Made by a program: the position numbers and the translations under genes
In this document: in pieces, positions 49,163-58,434 of the stretch
Numbering within the stretch: the stretch's first letter is position 1
How the letters are laid out: each line of letters starts with the position of its first letter
Source: Bordetella sp. H567
GTDB taxonomy: Bacteria; Pseudomonadota; Gammaproteobacteria; Burkholderiales; Burkholderiaceae_B
Length of the DNA stretch: 64,000 nucleotides
Direction: 5' to 3'
Assembly (NCBI RefSeq): GCF_001704295.1
Contig: NZ_CP012334.1
Location: 756,084 to 820,083, forward strand
Notes under the pieces: generated by a model
Databases searched by the model: none
Seen by the model: only the letters and a program-made list of their open reading frames with translations
Told to the model about the DNA's origin: nothing

Positions 49163-49684
49163 CTATGCGCTGCGCTCGTCCGCCTGGCCCAATATGCGCT
49201 GGTTGCGGTTTTCGATCACCCGCTCGGTCGTCGAGGTCGCACCGGGACCCGGTTCGAAACGCAAGTCGCGAAAGGATAGGGGGCTGCCGTCCTTGCCATG
49301 GACGGTGATCCTTTCTATTGGCTCGCCGGTTTTTCGATCCACCAGCTCGAGCGGGGGCTTGCCGTTGGGCGCGAGCCAGTCGTCCCCCCACTGCTTCAGG
49401 GCGACCAGCACGGGGTACAGCGCTTCACCTTTCCCGGTAAGCCGGTAGCCGTCGGTGTTGGCCCGGTCTTGCAAGGGGAAGCGTTCGAGGATGCCGGCTT
49501 CGATGAGCCGCTCCAGCCGGGCGGTCAGGACGTTGCGCGCGATGCCGAGCTCGCGTTGGAACTCGTCGAAGCGGGTCGTGCCCTGGGTGCATTCGCGCAC
49601 GATGAGCAGGCTCCACCACTCGCCCACCTCGTCCAGGGCGCGCGCGATGGTGCAGTTCATGCCGGTAAAGCGTTTTCGGTACAT
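49163..49684 (-). CDS. HxlR-family transcriptional regulator
   Basis: About 173 residues. The winged helix MNCTIARALDEVGEWWSLLIVRECTQGTTRFDEFQRELGIARNVLTARLERLIEAGILERFPL matches HxlR/MarR-like single-domain regulators, with a conserved Cys near the N-terminus that is a redox-sensing residue in some members. An ATG at 49714 is in frame but lies inside operator A; ATG 49684 is preferred. A roughly 70-residue C-terminal extension is unusual for the family. Divergent from an MFS efflux gene it probably represses. Confidence 0.86.
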   Translation of the reverse strand: MYRKRFTGMNCTIARALDEVGEWWSLLIVRECTQGTTRFDEFQRELGIARNVLTARLERLIEAGILERFPLQDRANTDGYRLTGKGEALYPVLVALKQWGDDWLAPNGKPPLELVDRKTGEPIERITVHGKDGSPLSFRDLRFEPGPGATSTTERVIENRNQRILGQADERSA

Positions 49685-49702
49685 GGGGTTTTTTACCACT
49701 AT

Positions 49703-49791
49703 AAGTTTCGTCATGCAACTTTTCTGCCGAGGATAGTTGCTTCACGAAACTTCGCGGTTTATAGTCCGAGAATAGTTTCGTCACGCAACTT
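49703..49791. promoter_or_regulatory. Three copies of the putative HxlR operator
   Basis: AAGTTTCGTCATGCAACTT (49703-49721), its reverse-oriented relative TAGTTGCTTCACGAAACTT (49734-49752) and TAGTTTCGTCACGCAACTT (49773-49791). All match the imperfect palindrome AGTTTCGT-N-A-N-GCAACT. Centres are 31 and 39 bases apart, roughly whole helical turns, in the space between the regulator and the MFS gene. Confidence 0.72.
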
Positions 49792-49826
49792 ATTGCGTGG
49801 GACGCACCCCATCGAGGAATAGACCC

Positions 49827-51011
49827 ATGGATCGCCGCCTTCTCGTATTGGCCTTGGGCATGTTCGCCCTGGGGACCGACAGTTTTGTCGTCGCGGGCAT
49901 CCTGCCCCAGCTTTCGCGGACCTTCGGCGTGGGCATCGGCGCCGCGGGGCAGATGACCACGGTTTACGCCCTCACCTACGCGTTGCTGGCGCCGACGATC
50001 GCCGCCCTGGCGGCAGCCGTGCCGCGCAAGCGCCTGCTGCTCTCCGGCTTGGGGTTGTTCGTCGTATCGAACTTGGCCACGGCGATCGCGCCCACCTTCG
50101 GGCTTGCCTTGCTGACGCGCGCGCTGGCCGGCCTGGGGGCGGCGATGTTCTCGCCTACCGCGACCGGCGCCGGCTCGATGCTGGTGCCGGCCGAACGGCG
50201 TGGCTATGCGCTTTCCATCATCGTTGCCGGCTTGACGGCCGCCACGGCCTTGGGGTCGCCCATCGGCGCGGTGATCGGCGGCCTGGGAGACTGGCGCTGG
50301 ACCATGGCCTTCGTCTCCGCCTTGGGCGCGGGGTCCTTCCTGGGTGTCTGGCTGCTGTTGCCGGAGATGCCCCTGCCGCCGGTGGTAACCCTGCGCAAGC
50401 GCCTGGCGCCGCTGGCGGACAAGCGGGTCGGCCTGACGCTGGCCACGACCCTGCTGGCGATGAGCGGGCTGTTCACCGTCTACACCTATTTTTCGGTGGT
50501 CTTCGCAAACGCCGTGGGCGGAAGCGCCGCCGTGCTGGGCGCGCTGCTGGTGGTCTGGGGCGCGGCGGGTACGTTATCCAACCTGGTGGCGGGACGGCTC
50601 ATCGATACGATCGGATCGCGCAAGGTGCTGGTATCGATGCTGACCGTGCTGGTGGTGGACATCGCGCTGCTGCCTTGGACGGGATCCAATGTCTGGACGG
50701 CGGCGCTGGCCATCGCGCTGTGGGGCGGTTGTGGCTGGGGCCTGCTGGTGCCGCAGCAGCACAGGCTGGTGACGCTGGCGCCTGCCGTTGCGCCGGTGTT
50801 GCTGGGCTTGAATACGGCGGCGACCTATATCGGCGTATCGCTGGCGGGCCTGATCGGCGCGGGCTCCATTCAATTGCTGGGCGCGGGCAGTCTGGGCTAC
50901 GTGGCGGCGATATTGCTGGTGTTCGCCTTGATCGCTTCCGAGTTTGCGACACGGCGCATCGCGGTGGCGGCGACGGCCGGCGCGGCGCGGCCCTCCGGCG
51001 TTCCGGCTTGA
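49827..51011 (+). CDS. MFS efflux transporter (AraJ/YdhP-like)
   Basis: About 394 residues, 12 helices. MFALGTDSFVVAGILPQLSRTFGVGIGAAGQMTTVYALTYALLAPTIAALAAAVPRKRLLLSGLGLFVVSN and RALAGLGAAMFSPTATGAGSMLVP are typical of the AraJ/drug-efflux group. GAGGAA precedes ATG 49827. Under control of the divergent HxlR regulator; the exported compound is unknown. Confidence 0.86.
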   Translation: MDRRLLVLALGMFALGTDSFVVAGILPQLSRTFGVGIGAAGQMTTVYALTYALLAPTIAALAAAVPRKRLLLSGLGLFVVSNLATAIAPTFGLALLTRALAGLGAAMFSPTATGAGSMLVPAERRGYALSIIVAGLTAATALGSPIGAVIGGLGDWRWTMAFVSALGAGSFLGVWLLLPEMPLPPVVTLRKRLAPLADKRVGLTLATTLLAMSGLFTVYTYFSVVFANAVGGSAAVLGALLVVWGAAGTLSNLVAGRLIDTIGSRKVLVSMLTVLVVDIALLPWTGSNVWTAALAIALWGGCGWGLLVPQQHRLVTLAPAVAPVLLGLNTAATYIGVSLAGLIGAGSIQLLGAGSLGYVAAILLVFALIASEFATRRIAVAATAGAARPSGVPA

Positions 51012-51069
51012 CCAGGCCGCCCGGATGGCAATGCGGCCCCGCGCCCGCGACCGCTAGGCGCGCGGCCGT

Positions 51070-51804
51070 TCAGTCCTTGCCGGGCGGTGGATAGACGCCG
51101 CCCAGCATGTGGGTCAGCTTGCGCGCGGCTTGCATGACGGGCTTGTCGTAGTCGGCCTTGAAGCGGTCGGTGGGCATCGTCAGCGTCATCGCGCCCAGAA
51201 GCTCGCCGTCGGGATTGAATACCGGCGCCGCGATGCCGGCGATTTCCGGGATGCGGTCGCCGACGAGCACGGCGACTTGTTCGCGGCGTATGCGCGCATA
51301 CAGGGCGCCCGCCGCGCCGGCATAGGCGGTGATGATGCGGCCGCCCGCGCCGCGATCCAGCGGGAGCAGGTCCCCGGGGCGGATGTGGTCCCGAACGGGG
51401 CGAGGTGAGTCCACCCGATGCAGGCAAAGGCGGCGATCCCCCTGCCGTACATGAAAGGCCGCGCTTTCCTGGGTGAGCGCGACGAGTTCGCGCAGCGCCG
51501 GCATGATGACCGATTCCAGCGAAAACGAGGCGGCGTAGACCTGGTGCAGGCGCACGATGCCGGCGTCCAATGCATAGCGGCCGTCCGGCTGGCGCCGTAC
51601 CAAGTGCGCGTGCTCCAGCGAGGCGAGCAGCCGCAGCACGGTGCTTTTGTGCATTTCGGTCAGCACGGCGATCTCCGCCAGGCTGAGCAGCGGCGTGGCG
51701 GCGGAAAAGACCCCTAGTACGGATAAGGCGCGATCCACCGCCGCGACGCCGCCTTCCGCGGCATTCCGGTCTGCAAGGGAAGGAGTAGCGGACTTGCGCG
51801 GCAT
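51070..51804 (-). CDS. IclR-family transcriptional regulator
   Basis: About 244 residues from ATG 51804, the family's normal size. GVAAVDRALSVLGVFSAATPLLSLAEIAVLTEMHKSTVLRLLASLEHAHLVRRQPDGRYALDAGIVRL is the winged helix, and the C-terminal GAF-like effector domain ends with LGAMTLTMPTDRFKADYDKPVMQAARKLTHMLGG. Upstream in-frame ATGs extend it without a ribosome site. Divergent from the enoyl-CoA hydratase operon, with a perfect palindrome between. Confidence 0.88.
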   Translation of the reverse strand: MPRKSATPSLADRNAAEGGVAAVDRALSVLGVFSAATPLLSLAEIAVLTEMHKSTVLRLLASLEHAHLVRRQPDGRYALDAGIVRLHQVYAASFSLESVIMPALRELVALTQESAAFHVRQGDRRLCLHRVDSPRPVRDHIRPGDLLPLDRGAGGRIITAYAGAAGALYARIRREQVAVLVGDRIPEIAGIAAPVFNPDGELLGAMTLTMPTDRFKADYDKPVMQAARKLTHMLGGVYPPPGKD

Positions 51805-51943
51805 GGCTCTGGGAAAAGAGGGCGGGATACCCGGGCGGGGGATGCGGCGGTATGCGTGCGCCATTACCGATCGCGGCACTTGCGTGGCCCCGATGCTGGC
51901 GATCACAGGCGAAGTTCGCCCCTGGGGCGCATAGGCCGCCACA

Positions 51944-51972
51944 TTGACATCGCGCTATCCCGCGTTCATCAT
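51944..51972 (+). promoter_or_regulatory. Promoter of the IclR-controlled operon
   Basis: TTGACA (51944-51949), 17-base spacer, CATCAT (51967-51972). The predicted transcript starts inside the palindrome at 51972-51994 and the first ATG is about 15 bases downstream, giving a very short leader. Confidence 0.55.
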
Positions 51973-51994
51973 AGATAGAACACCATTCTATCTA
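51972..51994. promoter_or_regulatory. IclR operator: perfect 23-bp palindrome
   Basis: Arms TAGATAGAA and TTCTATCTA around the spacer CACCA, exact over nine bases each side. It begins at the last base of the -10 and ends directly before the ATG of the first gene. Confidence 0.75.
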
Positions 51995-52771
51995 ATGAAA
52001 CCCATGGAGACAAGTCCGGACAACGCAGCGGCGGCCCCGGTGGAGGGCTCTCCCCATGTCGTCGTCGAGCGTCGCGAGGGCTGGGCCATCGTCCGCCTCG
52101 CGCGCGAGGCCAAGCGCAATGCCTTGGACCGCCGCACGCGCATTGCTTTGTTGCGTGCCTTCGATTCCCTGCAGGGGCAGGCCCGCTGCATCGTGCTGAC
52201 CGGAACGGGCGCGAGCTTTTGCGCCGGGCTGGACCTGAAGGAGCGCGCGAACGAGCGCGCGGCCGGGCAACGCGATACCTCCGGCGATGAATGGATAGCC
52301 GTGAACCTGGCGATACGCCGGCACCCGGCGGTGTTCATCGCCGCCGTCAACGGCATGGCGCTGGGGGGCGGCATGACGCTGGTCAACTCCTGCGACCTGG
52401 CGCTGGCGGCCGAGGACGCCTGGCTGGGCTGTCCGGAGCTGGCGTCCTCGGCTTATGCCGGCGCGGCCGGGCCGACCGGCATGCTGTCGTGGCCGCGCAA
52501 GCGGGTGGCGTGGATGCTGCTGACGGCGGAACGCATCGATGCCCGCACGGCGGAGCGCTGGGGCGTCATCAACGAAGTCGTGCCGGCCGGCGCGCTGCTC
52601 GCGCGGGCCGCCGAATTGGCCAGCCGCATCGCGGGCTTCGACGTCGCGGCGCTGGAAGAAACCAAGAAGTCGCTGGACCACGTGCCCGCCCAAGTCCGCG
52701 ACTGGGAAGGCGCGATGCGCTACGGACAGAGCGTGAACGAGGCGATCCGCGCGCGCCAGGGGCGGGAATAG
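51995..52771 (+). CDS. Enoyl-CoA hydratase/isomerase family protein
   Basis: About 258 residues from ATG 51995 (or 255 from ATG 52004). Crotonase fold: GASFCAGLDLKER is the oxyanion-hole loop, AAVNGMALGGGMTLVNSCDLALAAEDAWLGCPEL the second, with Glu (PEL) in place of one typical catalytic glutamate; the second acid is less clear (SAYAGAAGPTG). It handles an acyl-CoA as hydratase or isomerase. First gene of a seven-gene operon directly under the IclR operator. Confidence 0.85.
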   Translation: MKPMETSPDNAAAAPVEGSPHVVVERREGWAIVRLAREAKRNALDRRTRIALLRAFDSLQGQARCIVLTGTGASFCAGLDLKERANERAAGQRDTSGDEWIAVNLAIRRHPAVFIAAVNGMALGGGMTLVNSCDLALAAEDAWLGCPELASSAYAGAAGPTGMLSWPRKRVAWMLLTAERIDARTAERWGVINEVVPAGALLARAAELASRIAGFDVAALEETKKSLDHVPAQVRDWEGAMRYGQSVNEAIRARQGRE

Positions 52772-52903
52772 GCGCCTTCGGGCCTGGCCATCCGAACCAT
52801 CATTCCGCTGACGGGCCACGTGTACATGCCGCCCACCCAGGCCCCACCGGACATACCGATACACCGTCGCACCCATAACCATACTGACCACGAAGGAGAC
52901 ATC

Positions 52904-53887
52904 ATGAACCCACAACGCCGCACCCTGCTTGCCGGCATGGCGGCCGCGCCGCTGCTGTCGCTACCTGGAATGGCGCGCGCGCAAGCCAAATATCCGTCGG
53001 GCCCGATCACCTTGATCGTGCCGTTTCCGCCAGGCGGCGGCACGGATGCATCGTCGCGCACCATAGCCCAGGCCATCACGCAGTTGACCGGCTGGAACAT
53101 CGTGGTGGAAAACCGCCCCGGGGCCGGCGGCAACATCGGCCTGGGCCTGCTGTCCCACGCCAATCCCGACGGCATGACCATCGGCATGGGCCAGACTTCC
53201 AACCTGGCCATCAACCCGTCGTTGTACAAGACCATGCCCTACGACGCGCGCAAGGACTTCGCGCCCATCGCGCTGGTGTCGGGCCAGCCGATGATCCTGG
53301 TGGTGCGCCAGGGGTCGGCCTACAGCACGCTGAAAAGCCTGGTGGAAGCGGCCAAGGCCAATCCCGGCAAACTGAACATGGCCTCCGCGGGCATCGGTAC
53401 CGTCGGCCATCTGGCGGGTGAAATGTTCGCCAAGCAGGCGGGCATCAAGATTTTCCATGTGCCTTATCCGGGCGCCGCGCGCGCGCTGGCGGACCTGGCA
53501 GGCGGGCAGGTGGACCTGTATTTCGGCACGCCGGCCAGCGTGCTGCCCCTGATGCAGTCGGGCAAGCTGCAGGCGGTGGCCGTGACTTCGCTGCAAAGGC
53601 TGCCGGTGGCCAAGGACGTGCCCACCATCGCCGAACTGGGCTACGCGGGATTCGAAGCGGAAGACTGGAAAGCGCTGGTCGCGCCACGCGGCACGCCGGC
53701 CGCCATTGTGGAAAGCCTTAATCGCGCAACGAACGAGGCGCTGAAGCAGTCGCTGACGCAAACCCGTTTTGCCGCCGAAGGCAGCGTGACCCTGGGCGGC
53801 AGCGTGGCGGACGCGTCCAAATTCATGGCGAGCGAGTACGAACGTTGGGGCCGCGCGGTGCACGACTCCGGAACGAAGATGGAATGA
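52904..53887 (+). CDS. Bug/TctC-type solute receptor 1 of the IclR operon
   Basis: 327 residues. The export signal QRRTLLAGMAAAPLLSLPGMARA has twin arginines. YPSGPITLIVPFPPGGGTDASSRTI, VVENRPGAGGNIGLGLLSHANPDGMT and HVPYPGAARALADLAGGQVDLYFGTP are Bug ligand-loop motifs. AAGGAG precedes the ATG. It captures a carboxylate in the periplasm, probably for a TctAB transporter elsewhere in the genome, since none is in the operon. Confidence 0.9.
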   Translation: MNPQRRTLLAGMAAAPLLSLPGMARAQAKYPSGPITLIVPFPPGGGTDASSRTIAQAITQLTGWNIVVENRPGAGGNIGLGLLSHANPDGMTIGMGQTSNLAINPSLYKTMPYDARKDFAPIALVSGQPMILVVRQGSAYSTLKSLVEAAKANPGKLNMASAGIGTVGHLAGEMFAKQAGIKIFHVPYPGAARALADLAGGQVDLYFGTPASVLPLMQSGKLQAVAVTSLQRLPVAKDVPTIAELGYAGFEAEDWKALVAPRGTPAAIVESLNRATNEALKQSLTQTRFAAEGSVTLGGSVADASKFMASEYERWGRAVHDSGTKME

Positions 53888-53997
53888 ACGGGCGATAAAG
53901 CCCATACGCGCCGAATCGCGGCGGCCGAAGGCGCCGGATATCGGCGCACGGATTGCGCATAGCGCGGTGCGCGCGCAAAAACGAGGGAGGAGACCTC

Positions 53998-54972
53998 ATG
54001 AAGCAGCCTTGGATCACCCGCCTGTTCGGCGCCTTGCTGGCGTTCTGCCTGGCCGGCGCCGCGTCGGCGGCCGACGACTACCCCAGTCATCCGATCAACA
54101 TCATCGTGCCGTTCAGCGTGGGCGGCGCCACGGATCTCGTGGCGCGCCTGGAAGCGAAGGCGCTGGGGCAGGCGCTGAACACCTCCGTCGTGGTGGAAAA
54201 CCGCACGGGTGGCGGCGGCGTCATCGGCTGGGGCGGGGCAGCGCGTTCCGCGCCGGACGGCTATACCCTGCTGACGCTGGAGATGTCCTACGCCATTGCG
54301 GCCAGCCTGATCAAGAGCCTGCCCTACGATCCCGACAAGGCATTCACCAACATCACCACGCTGGTGCAGGTGCCGCACGTGCTGGTGGTGCATCCCTCGG
54401 TGCCCGCCAAGACGGTGCAGGAATTCATCGCCCTGGTGAAGGCGCATCCGGACAAGTACTTCTTCGGGTCGGGCGGCGTGGGCACCAATACCCATCTGGG
54501 CGGTGAATTGTTCAACAGCCTGGCTGGCGTGAAGATGTCGCACATTCCCTTCCGCGGCGCGGGGGCGGCCCTGCAGGACCTGCTGGCAGGCCGCGTGCAG
54601 GCCATGATTACCTCCGTGCCGACCGCGTTGCCGCAGATCCGCGCGGGCAAGCTGCGCGCGTTGATGGTGGCCAGCGATCATCGCATCGAGGCACTGCCCG
54701 ACGTGCCGGATGCCAAGGAAGTGGGCCTGCCCGGCATGAACATGCAGTTCTGGGTGGGCTTCGCCGCGCCGGCCGGCACGCCGCGGCCAGTCGTGGACAA
54801 GTTGAACGCGGCGATGGTGAAGTCGCTGCAAAGCCCGGACATGCGCGCGCAGCTGAAGGACCTGGCGCTGGAGCCGGTCGGCAGCACGCCGGCGCAGGCC
54901 GCCAAGCTGGTCCAGGACGAAATCGCCCGTTGGCACGCGGTAATGGAGAAGGCCGGCATCAAGCCGGAATAG
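53998..54972 (+). CDS. Bug/TctC-type solute receptor 2 of the IclR operon
   Basis: 324 residues. Signal RLFGALLAFCLAGAASA, then YPSHPINIIVPFSVGGATDLVARLEAKAL, VVENRTGGGGVIGWGGAARSAPDGYTLL and HIPFRGAGAALQDLLAGRVQAMI. GGGAGGAG precedes the ATG. It is only moderately similar to the receptor just upstream, so the two probably bind different ligands of the same pathway. Confidence 0.9.
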   Translation: MKQPWITRLFGALLAFCLAGAASAADDYPSHPINIIVPFSVGGATDLVARLEAKALGQALNTSVVVENRTGGGGVIGWGGAARSAPDGYTLLTLEMSYAIAASLIKSLPYDPDKAFTNITTLVQVPHVLVVHPSVPAKTVQEFIALVKAHPDKYFFGSGGVGTNTHLGGELFNSLAGVKMSHIPFRGAGAALQDLLAGRVQAMITSVPTALPQIRAGKLRALMVASDHRIEALPDVPDAKEVGLPGMNMQFWVGFAAPAGTPRPVVDKLNAAMVKSLQSPDMRAQLKDLALEPVGSTPAQAAKLVQDEIARWHAVMEKAGIKPE

Positions 54973-55056
54973 CATGATTCTGAAGTACGGCGCGGCGCCC
55001 CACCGCCCCCGGCATGCGGGCCGCCGCGCCGCCGCATCGTAAAGAGGAAACACGAC

Positions 55057-56256
55057 ATGTCCAAGCCCCTGGCAGGCATACGCGTCCTGGACCTGACCAA
55101 TGTGCTGGCCGGCCCGTTCTGCTGTCATCAACTGGCCCATATGGGCGCCGACGTCATCAAGGTGGAAACGCCGGGCAGCGGCGACCTGGCGCGGCAACTG
55201 GGCGCCGATCCCGAATTGAACAAGGCCCATATGGGCGTTTCCTTCCTGGCGCAGAACGCGGGCAAGCGTTCGATATCGGTGAACCTGAAGCATGCGGCCG
55301 GCAAGGAAGTCTTCCTGCGCCTGGTGCGCGGCGCCGACGTGCTGGTGGAGAACTTCCGGCCCGGTGTGATGAAGCGGCTGGGCCTGGGATTCGACGTGCT
55401 GCGCGAACACCGGCCCGACCTGGTGTACTGCGCGATCTCCGGCTTCGGCCAGGATGGGCCCCTGAAGGACTATCCCGCCTACGACCAGATCATCCAGGGC
55501 ATGTCTGGCGTGATGAGCATCACCGGGGACCCAGAGACGGCGCCGTATCGCGTGGGTTATCCCATCGCCGACACCATCGGCGGCATGACGGCGGCGTTCG
55601 CGGTGGCCGCCGCGCTGGCGGAAAAACCCCGCCCGCAGGGCCGCTTCATCGATGTCTCCATGCTCGAGGCCACGATGGCGACGATGGGCTGGGCGGTGTC
55701 GAACTACCTCGTGGCCGGGCGCACACCCGGGCCCATGGGCAACGAGAACATTACCGCCAGCCCGTCGGGCACCTTCCGCACCGGAGACGGCCTGTTGAAC
55801 ATCGCCGCCAACAAGCAGGAACAGTACGAGGCACTGTGCCGCGTCGTGGGGCGCGAGGACCTGATCGCGCATCCCGACTACGCGGAACGCCACGCGCGGC
55901 TGCGCAACCGCTTCGCGCTGAAGGCCGAGCTGGAATCGGCGCTGGGTGCGCGCGGCGCGCAGGAATGGTGGCCCTTGCTGACCCAGGCCGGGGTGCCCTC
56001 GGGCCCGGTCTATACGGTGGAGCAGGCGCTGGCGCATCCCCAGGTGAGCGATCGCGGCATGGTGGCCACGTTCGAAGACGTGCCCGGCGTGGGACGCGAT
56101 GTGCGGGTGGTGCGCACCGGCTTCAAGCTGGACGGCGCGGCGCCGTCCGTGGACCACCCGCCGCCCATGCTGGGGCAGCACAACGACGAGTTGCTGGCCC
56201 AACTGGGCTATGGCGCCGACGAAATACGGCAGTTGAAAGCGCAGGGCGCCGTATGA
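55057..56256 (+). CDS. CaiB/BaiF-type (class III) CoA transferase
   Basis: 399 residues, full family length. IRVLDLTNVLAGPFCCHQLAHMGADVIKVETPGSGDLAR (about 8-46) is the CoA-binding start; the catalytic Asp is in GRFIDVSMLEATMATMG (about 195-211). It moves CoA from a donor acyl-CoA to an organic acid, activating the operon's substrate. GAGGA precedes the ATG. Twenty-eight to thirty-two bases from the next gene. Confidence 0.92.
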   Translation: MSKPLAGIRVLDLTNVLAGPFCCHQLAHMGADVIKVETPGSGDLARQLGADPELNKAHMGVSFLAQNAGKRSISVNLKHAAGKEVFLRLVRGADVLVENFRPGVMKRLGLGFDVLREHRPDLVYCAISGFGQDGPLKDYPAYDQIIQGMSGVMSITGDPETAPYRVGYPIADTIGGMTAAFAVAAALAEKPRPQGRFIDVSMLEATMATMGWAVSNYLVAGRTPGPMGNENITASPSGTFRTGDGLLNIAANKQEQYEALCRVVGREDLIAHPDYAERHARLRNRFALKAELESALGARGAQEWWPLLTQAGVPSGPVYTVEQALAHPQVSDRGMVATFEDVPGVGRDVRVVRTGFKLDGAAPSVDHPPPMLGQHNDELLAQLGYGADEIRQLKAQGAV

Positions 56257-56288
56257 GCGGCCGGTGAAATGACGGAACAAGGTGCGAT

Positions 56289-57146
56289 ATGAACGAAAAC
56301 GAAATCGGCGGCGAAGGGCTGGAAAGCCGCAAGTGGTGGCATACGGAAATCACGGACATGCGGCCTGGCGTGATCCGCTATCACGGCTATGCCATCGAGG
56401 ACCTGATCGGCAATGTGGGCTTCGCGCAGATGGCTTGGCTGATGCTGCGCGGGGAATTGCCCACGCCCGGGCAGGGCAGATTGCTGGACGCTGCCTTGAT
56501 GGCGGGCGTGGACCACGGCCCGCAAGCGCCCAGTATCGCCATCGCCCGCATGGCCGCGACCTGCGGCGTGGGGCTGAACAACGCCATGGCGTCGGCGGTC
56601 AACGTGCTGGGCGACGTGCATGGCGGGGCAGGGGAGCAGGCGGTCGGCCTGTATGAGGACGCGGCCGCGCGCATGCGCGCAGGCGCCTCGCGCGTAGCCG
56701 CGGTGCAGGGCGCGCTGGACACTTATATCGAGAACCACGGCAAGTTCGTGTCCGGGTTCGGCCATCGCTTCCATCCCATCGATCCACGCGCGCCGCGCCT
56801 GCTGGCGCTGGTGGACGAGGCCGCGCGGGCGGGCGAGGTCAGCGGCGAGTACGCGGCCATCGCGCGCGCCATCGAAGCGGAACTGGCCGCGCGCAAGGAC
56901 AGGACCATCCCGATGAATATCGACGGCGCGACCGCCGTGATCTACGCGGAGCTGGGCTTCCCCGCGCCCTTGGCGCGCGGCCTGTTCTGCCTGTCGCGTT
57001 CGGTGGGCATCCTGGCGCATGCGTGGGAACAGACGCGCCAGGGCGGCCGCAACAAGGGGCCGATTCCGCGGCAGTACATTCCCGTGTACGAAGGTCATCC
57101 GCCGCGTCCGCTGCCGCCGGAAGCGGTGCGGGAAGGCCAGGGCTGA
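56289..57146 (+). CDS. Citrate-synthase-fold citryl-CoA lyase-like protein
   Basis: 285 residues, single-domain citrate synthase superfamily. VDHGPQAPSIAIARMAA, FGHRFHPIDPRAPRLLAL and MNIDGATAVIYAELGFP correspond to the His, His and Asp catalytic segments of citrate synthase. These short versions are annotated as citryl-CoA lyases and cleave or form a 3-hydroxy-3-carboxyacyl-CoA. Following a CoA transferase, it would split the activated acid to acetyl-CoA plus an oxoacid (inference). Confidence 0.84.
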   Translation: MNENEIGGEGLESRKWWHTEITDMRPGVIRYHGYAIEDLIGNVGFAQMAWLMLRGELPTPGQGRLLDAALMAGVDHGPQAPSIAIARMAATCGVGLNNAMASAVNVLGDVHGGAGEQAVGLYEDAAARMRAGASRVAAVQGALDTYIENHGKFVSGFGHRFHPIDPRAPRLLALVDEAARAGEVSGEYAAIARAIEAELAARKDRTIPMNIDGATAVIYAELGFPAPLARGLFCLSRSVGILAHAWEQTRQGGRNKGPIPRQYIPVYEGHPPRPLPPEAVREGQG

Positions 57147-57235
57147 CGCCGCCATGAGCAGGCGTGCGCTGTGGGCGCGACCGTATGGGAAGGCCCGCGG
57201 CACCGTTTGCATCGCAAGTGACTCCAGGAGCAGTA

Positions 57236-58342
57236 ATGCGCATCGAACGCATAGAAGCCATACCCCTGCGGATGCCGCTGCCGCGGCCCTTGAAGGCGGC
57301 CACTGCCTTCATCACCCACCGCTGCACGGTGCTCACGCGCGTCTACACGGACCAGGGCGTGGTGGGCGAATGTTTCGGCAATAACGAGGACACCGGGCAG
57401 GCGGAAATCCTGCGCCTGATCCGCGACGAACTGGCGCCCGTGCTGGTCGGCCGCGACGCCTTCCTGGTGGAATCCTGCTGGCAGGCGATGCAGCCGGCCA
57501 CGCGGGACATCCTGCGCGATCGGCGGATGGCGATACGCGCTATCGCATGCATCGACGCCGCCTTGTGGGACGCCGTGGGCAAGGCCCTGAACGTGCCGCT
57601 GCACAAGATGTGGGGCGGCTACAGCGACGACGTGGCCGCCTACGCGATGGGCGGCTATTACCGCGCGGAAGACGACCTGGGCGCGGTGGCGCGGGAAATG
57701 TCGGCCTTGCGCGACCAGGGCTTTGCCGGCTGCAAGCTGAAGGTGGGTGCCTTGTCACCGCAGGCCGATGCCGAGCGCGTGCGCGCGGCGCGCGACGGCG
57801 CCGGTCCGGGCTTCAAGCTGATGCCGGATCCCAACCAGGGTTGGAACTACGAACAGGCCCTGGCCTTCGCACGGCTGGTGGAGCCCCTGGACATCTTCTG
57901 GTTGGAAGAACCCTGCTACTGGGCCAACGACCGCCAGGACCTGGCGCGCCTGCGCCGTACGGTGCCCATTCCCATCTGCGCAGGGCAAAGCGAAATCAGC
58001 GTGGCCGGCTGCCGCGAACTGATGGCCGCCGGGGCGATCGATATCTGCAACTACGATCCCAGCTGGGGCGGCGGGCCGACGGCCTGGCGCAAGGTGGCGG
58101 CCGTGGCCCATGCCTATGGCGTGGGCGTGCTGTCCCACCTGGAGCCGCAGGTCGGCGCGATGCTGGCGGCCTCGGTGCCCAACGGCGTGGGCGTGGAAGT
58201 GATGCAGCCGGATCGCGACCCGCTGTATCACGCGCTGGTGGCCAACCGGCCCACGATCGCGAATGGGCGCTTGACCCTGCCCGACGGCCCGGGATGGGGA
58301 CTGCAACTGGACCGCGACGTGGAGAAGCGGCTGATGGCCTGA
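57236..58342 (+). CDS. Enolase-superfamily (mandelate racemase/muconate-lactonizing) enzyme
   Basis: 368 residues from ATG 57236 (AGGAG five bases upstream). The N-terminal capping domain is followed by a barrel with the K-x-K base (GCKLKVGAL), metal ligands in MPDPNQGW, WLEEPCYW and CAGQSE, and a C-terminal catalytic His in VLSHLEPQVG. This residue set fits a mandelate racemase-subgroup acid-sugar dehydratase or racemase. The stretch after GQSEISVAGCRELMAAGAIDICNYDPSWGGGPT is typical. It abstracts the alpha proton of a hydroxy acid; the substrate is not determined by sequence. Confidence 0.86.
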   Translation: MRIERIEAIPLRMPLPRPLKAATAFITHRCTVLTRVYTDQGVVGECFGNNEDTGQAEILRLIRDELAPVLVGRDAFLVESCWQAMQPATRDILRDRRMAIRAIACIDAALWDAVGKALNVPLHKMWGGYSDDVAAYAMGGYYRAEDDLGAVAREMSALRDQGFAGCKLKVGALSPQADAERVRAARDGAGPGFKLMPDPNQGWNYEQALAFARLVEPLDIFWLEEPCYWANDRQDLARLRRTVPIPICAGQSEISVAGCRELMAAGAIDICNYDPSWGGGPTAWRKVAAVAHAYGVGVLSHLEPQVGAMLAASVPNGVGVEVMQPDRDPLYHALVANRPTIANGRLTLPDGPGWGLQLDRDVEKRLMA

Positions 58343-58434
58343 TCTCGCAATGCAGGGATCGTCCTTTGCCGGGACCTGCGTCCGGCCAGGGACGCGGGCT
58401 GGATAAGGAAGTGCTGGAATTGCCGGGAACCGAT

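Noticed and set aside
53641-56280. 879-codon frame opposite the Bug and CaiB genes
   Set aside because: Same kind of antisense shadow; the opposite strand has complete, motif-bearing genes with ribosome sites.
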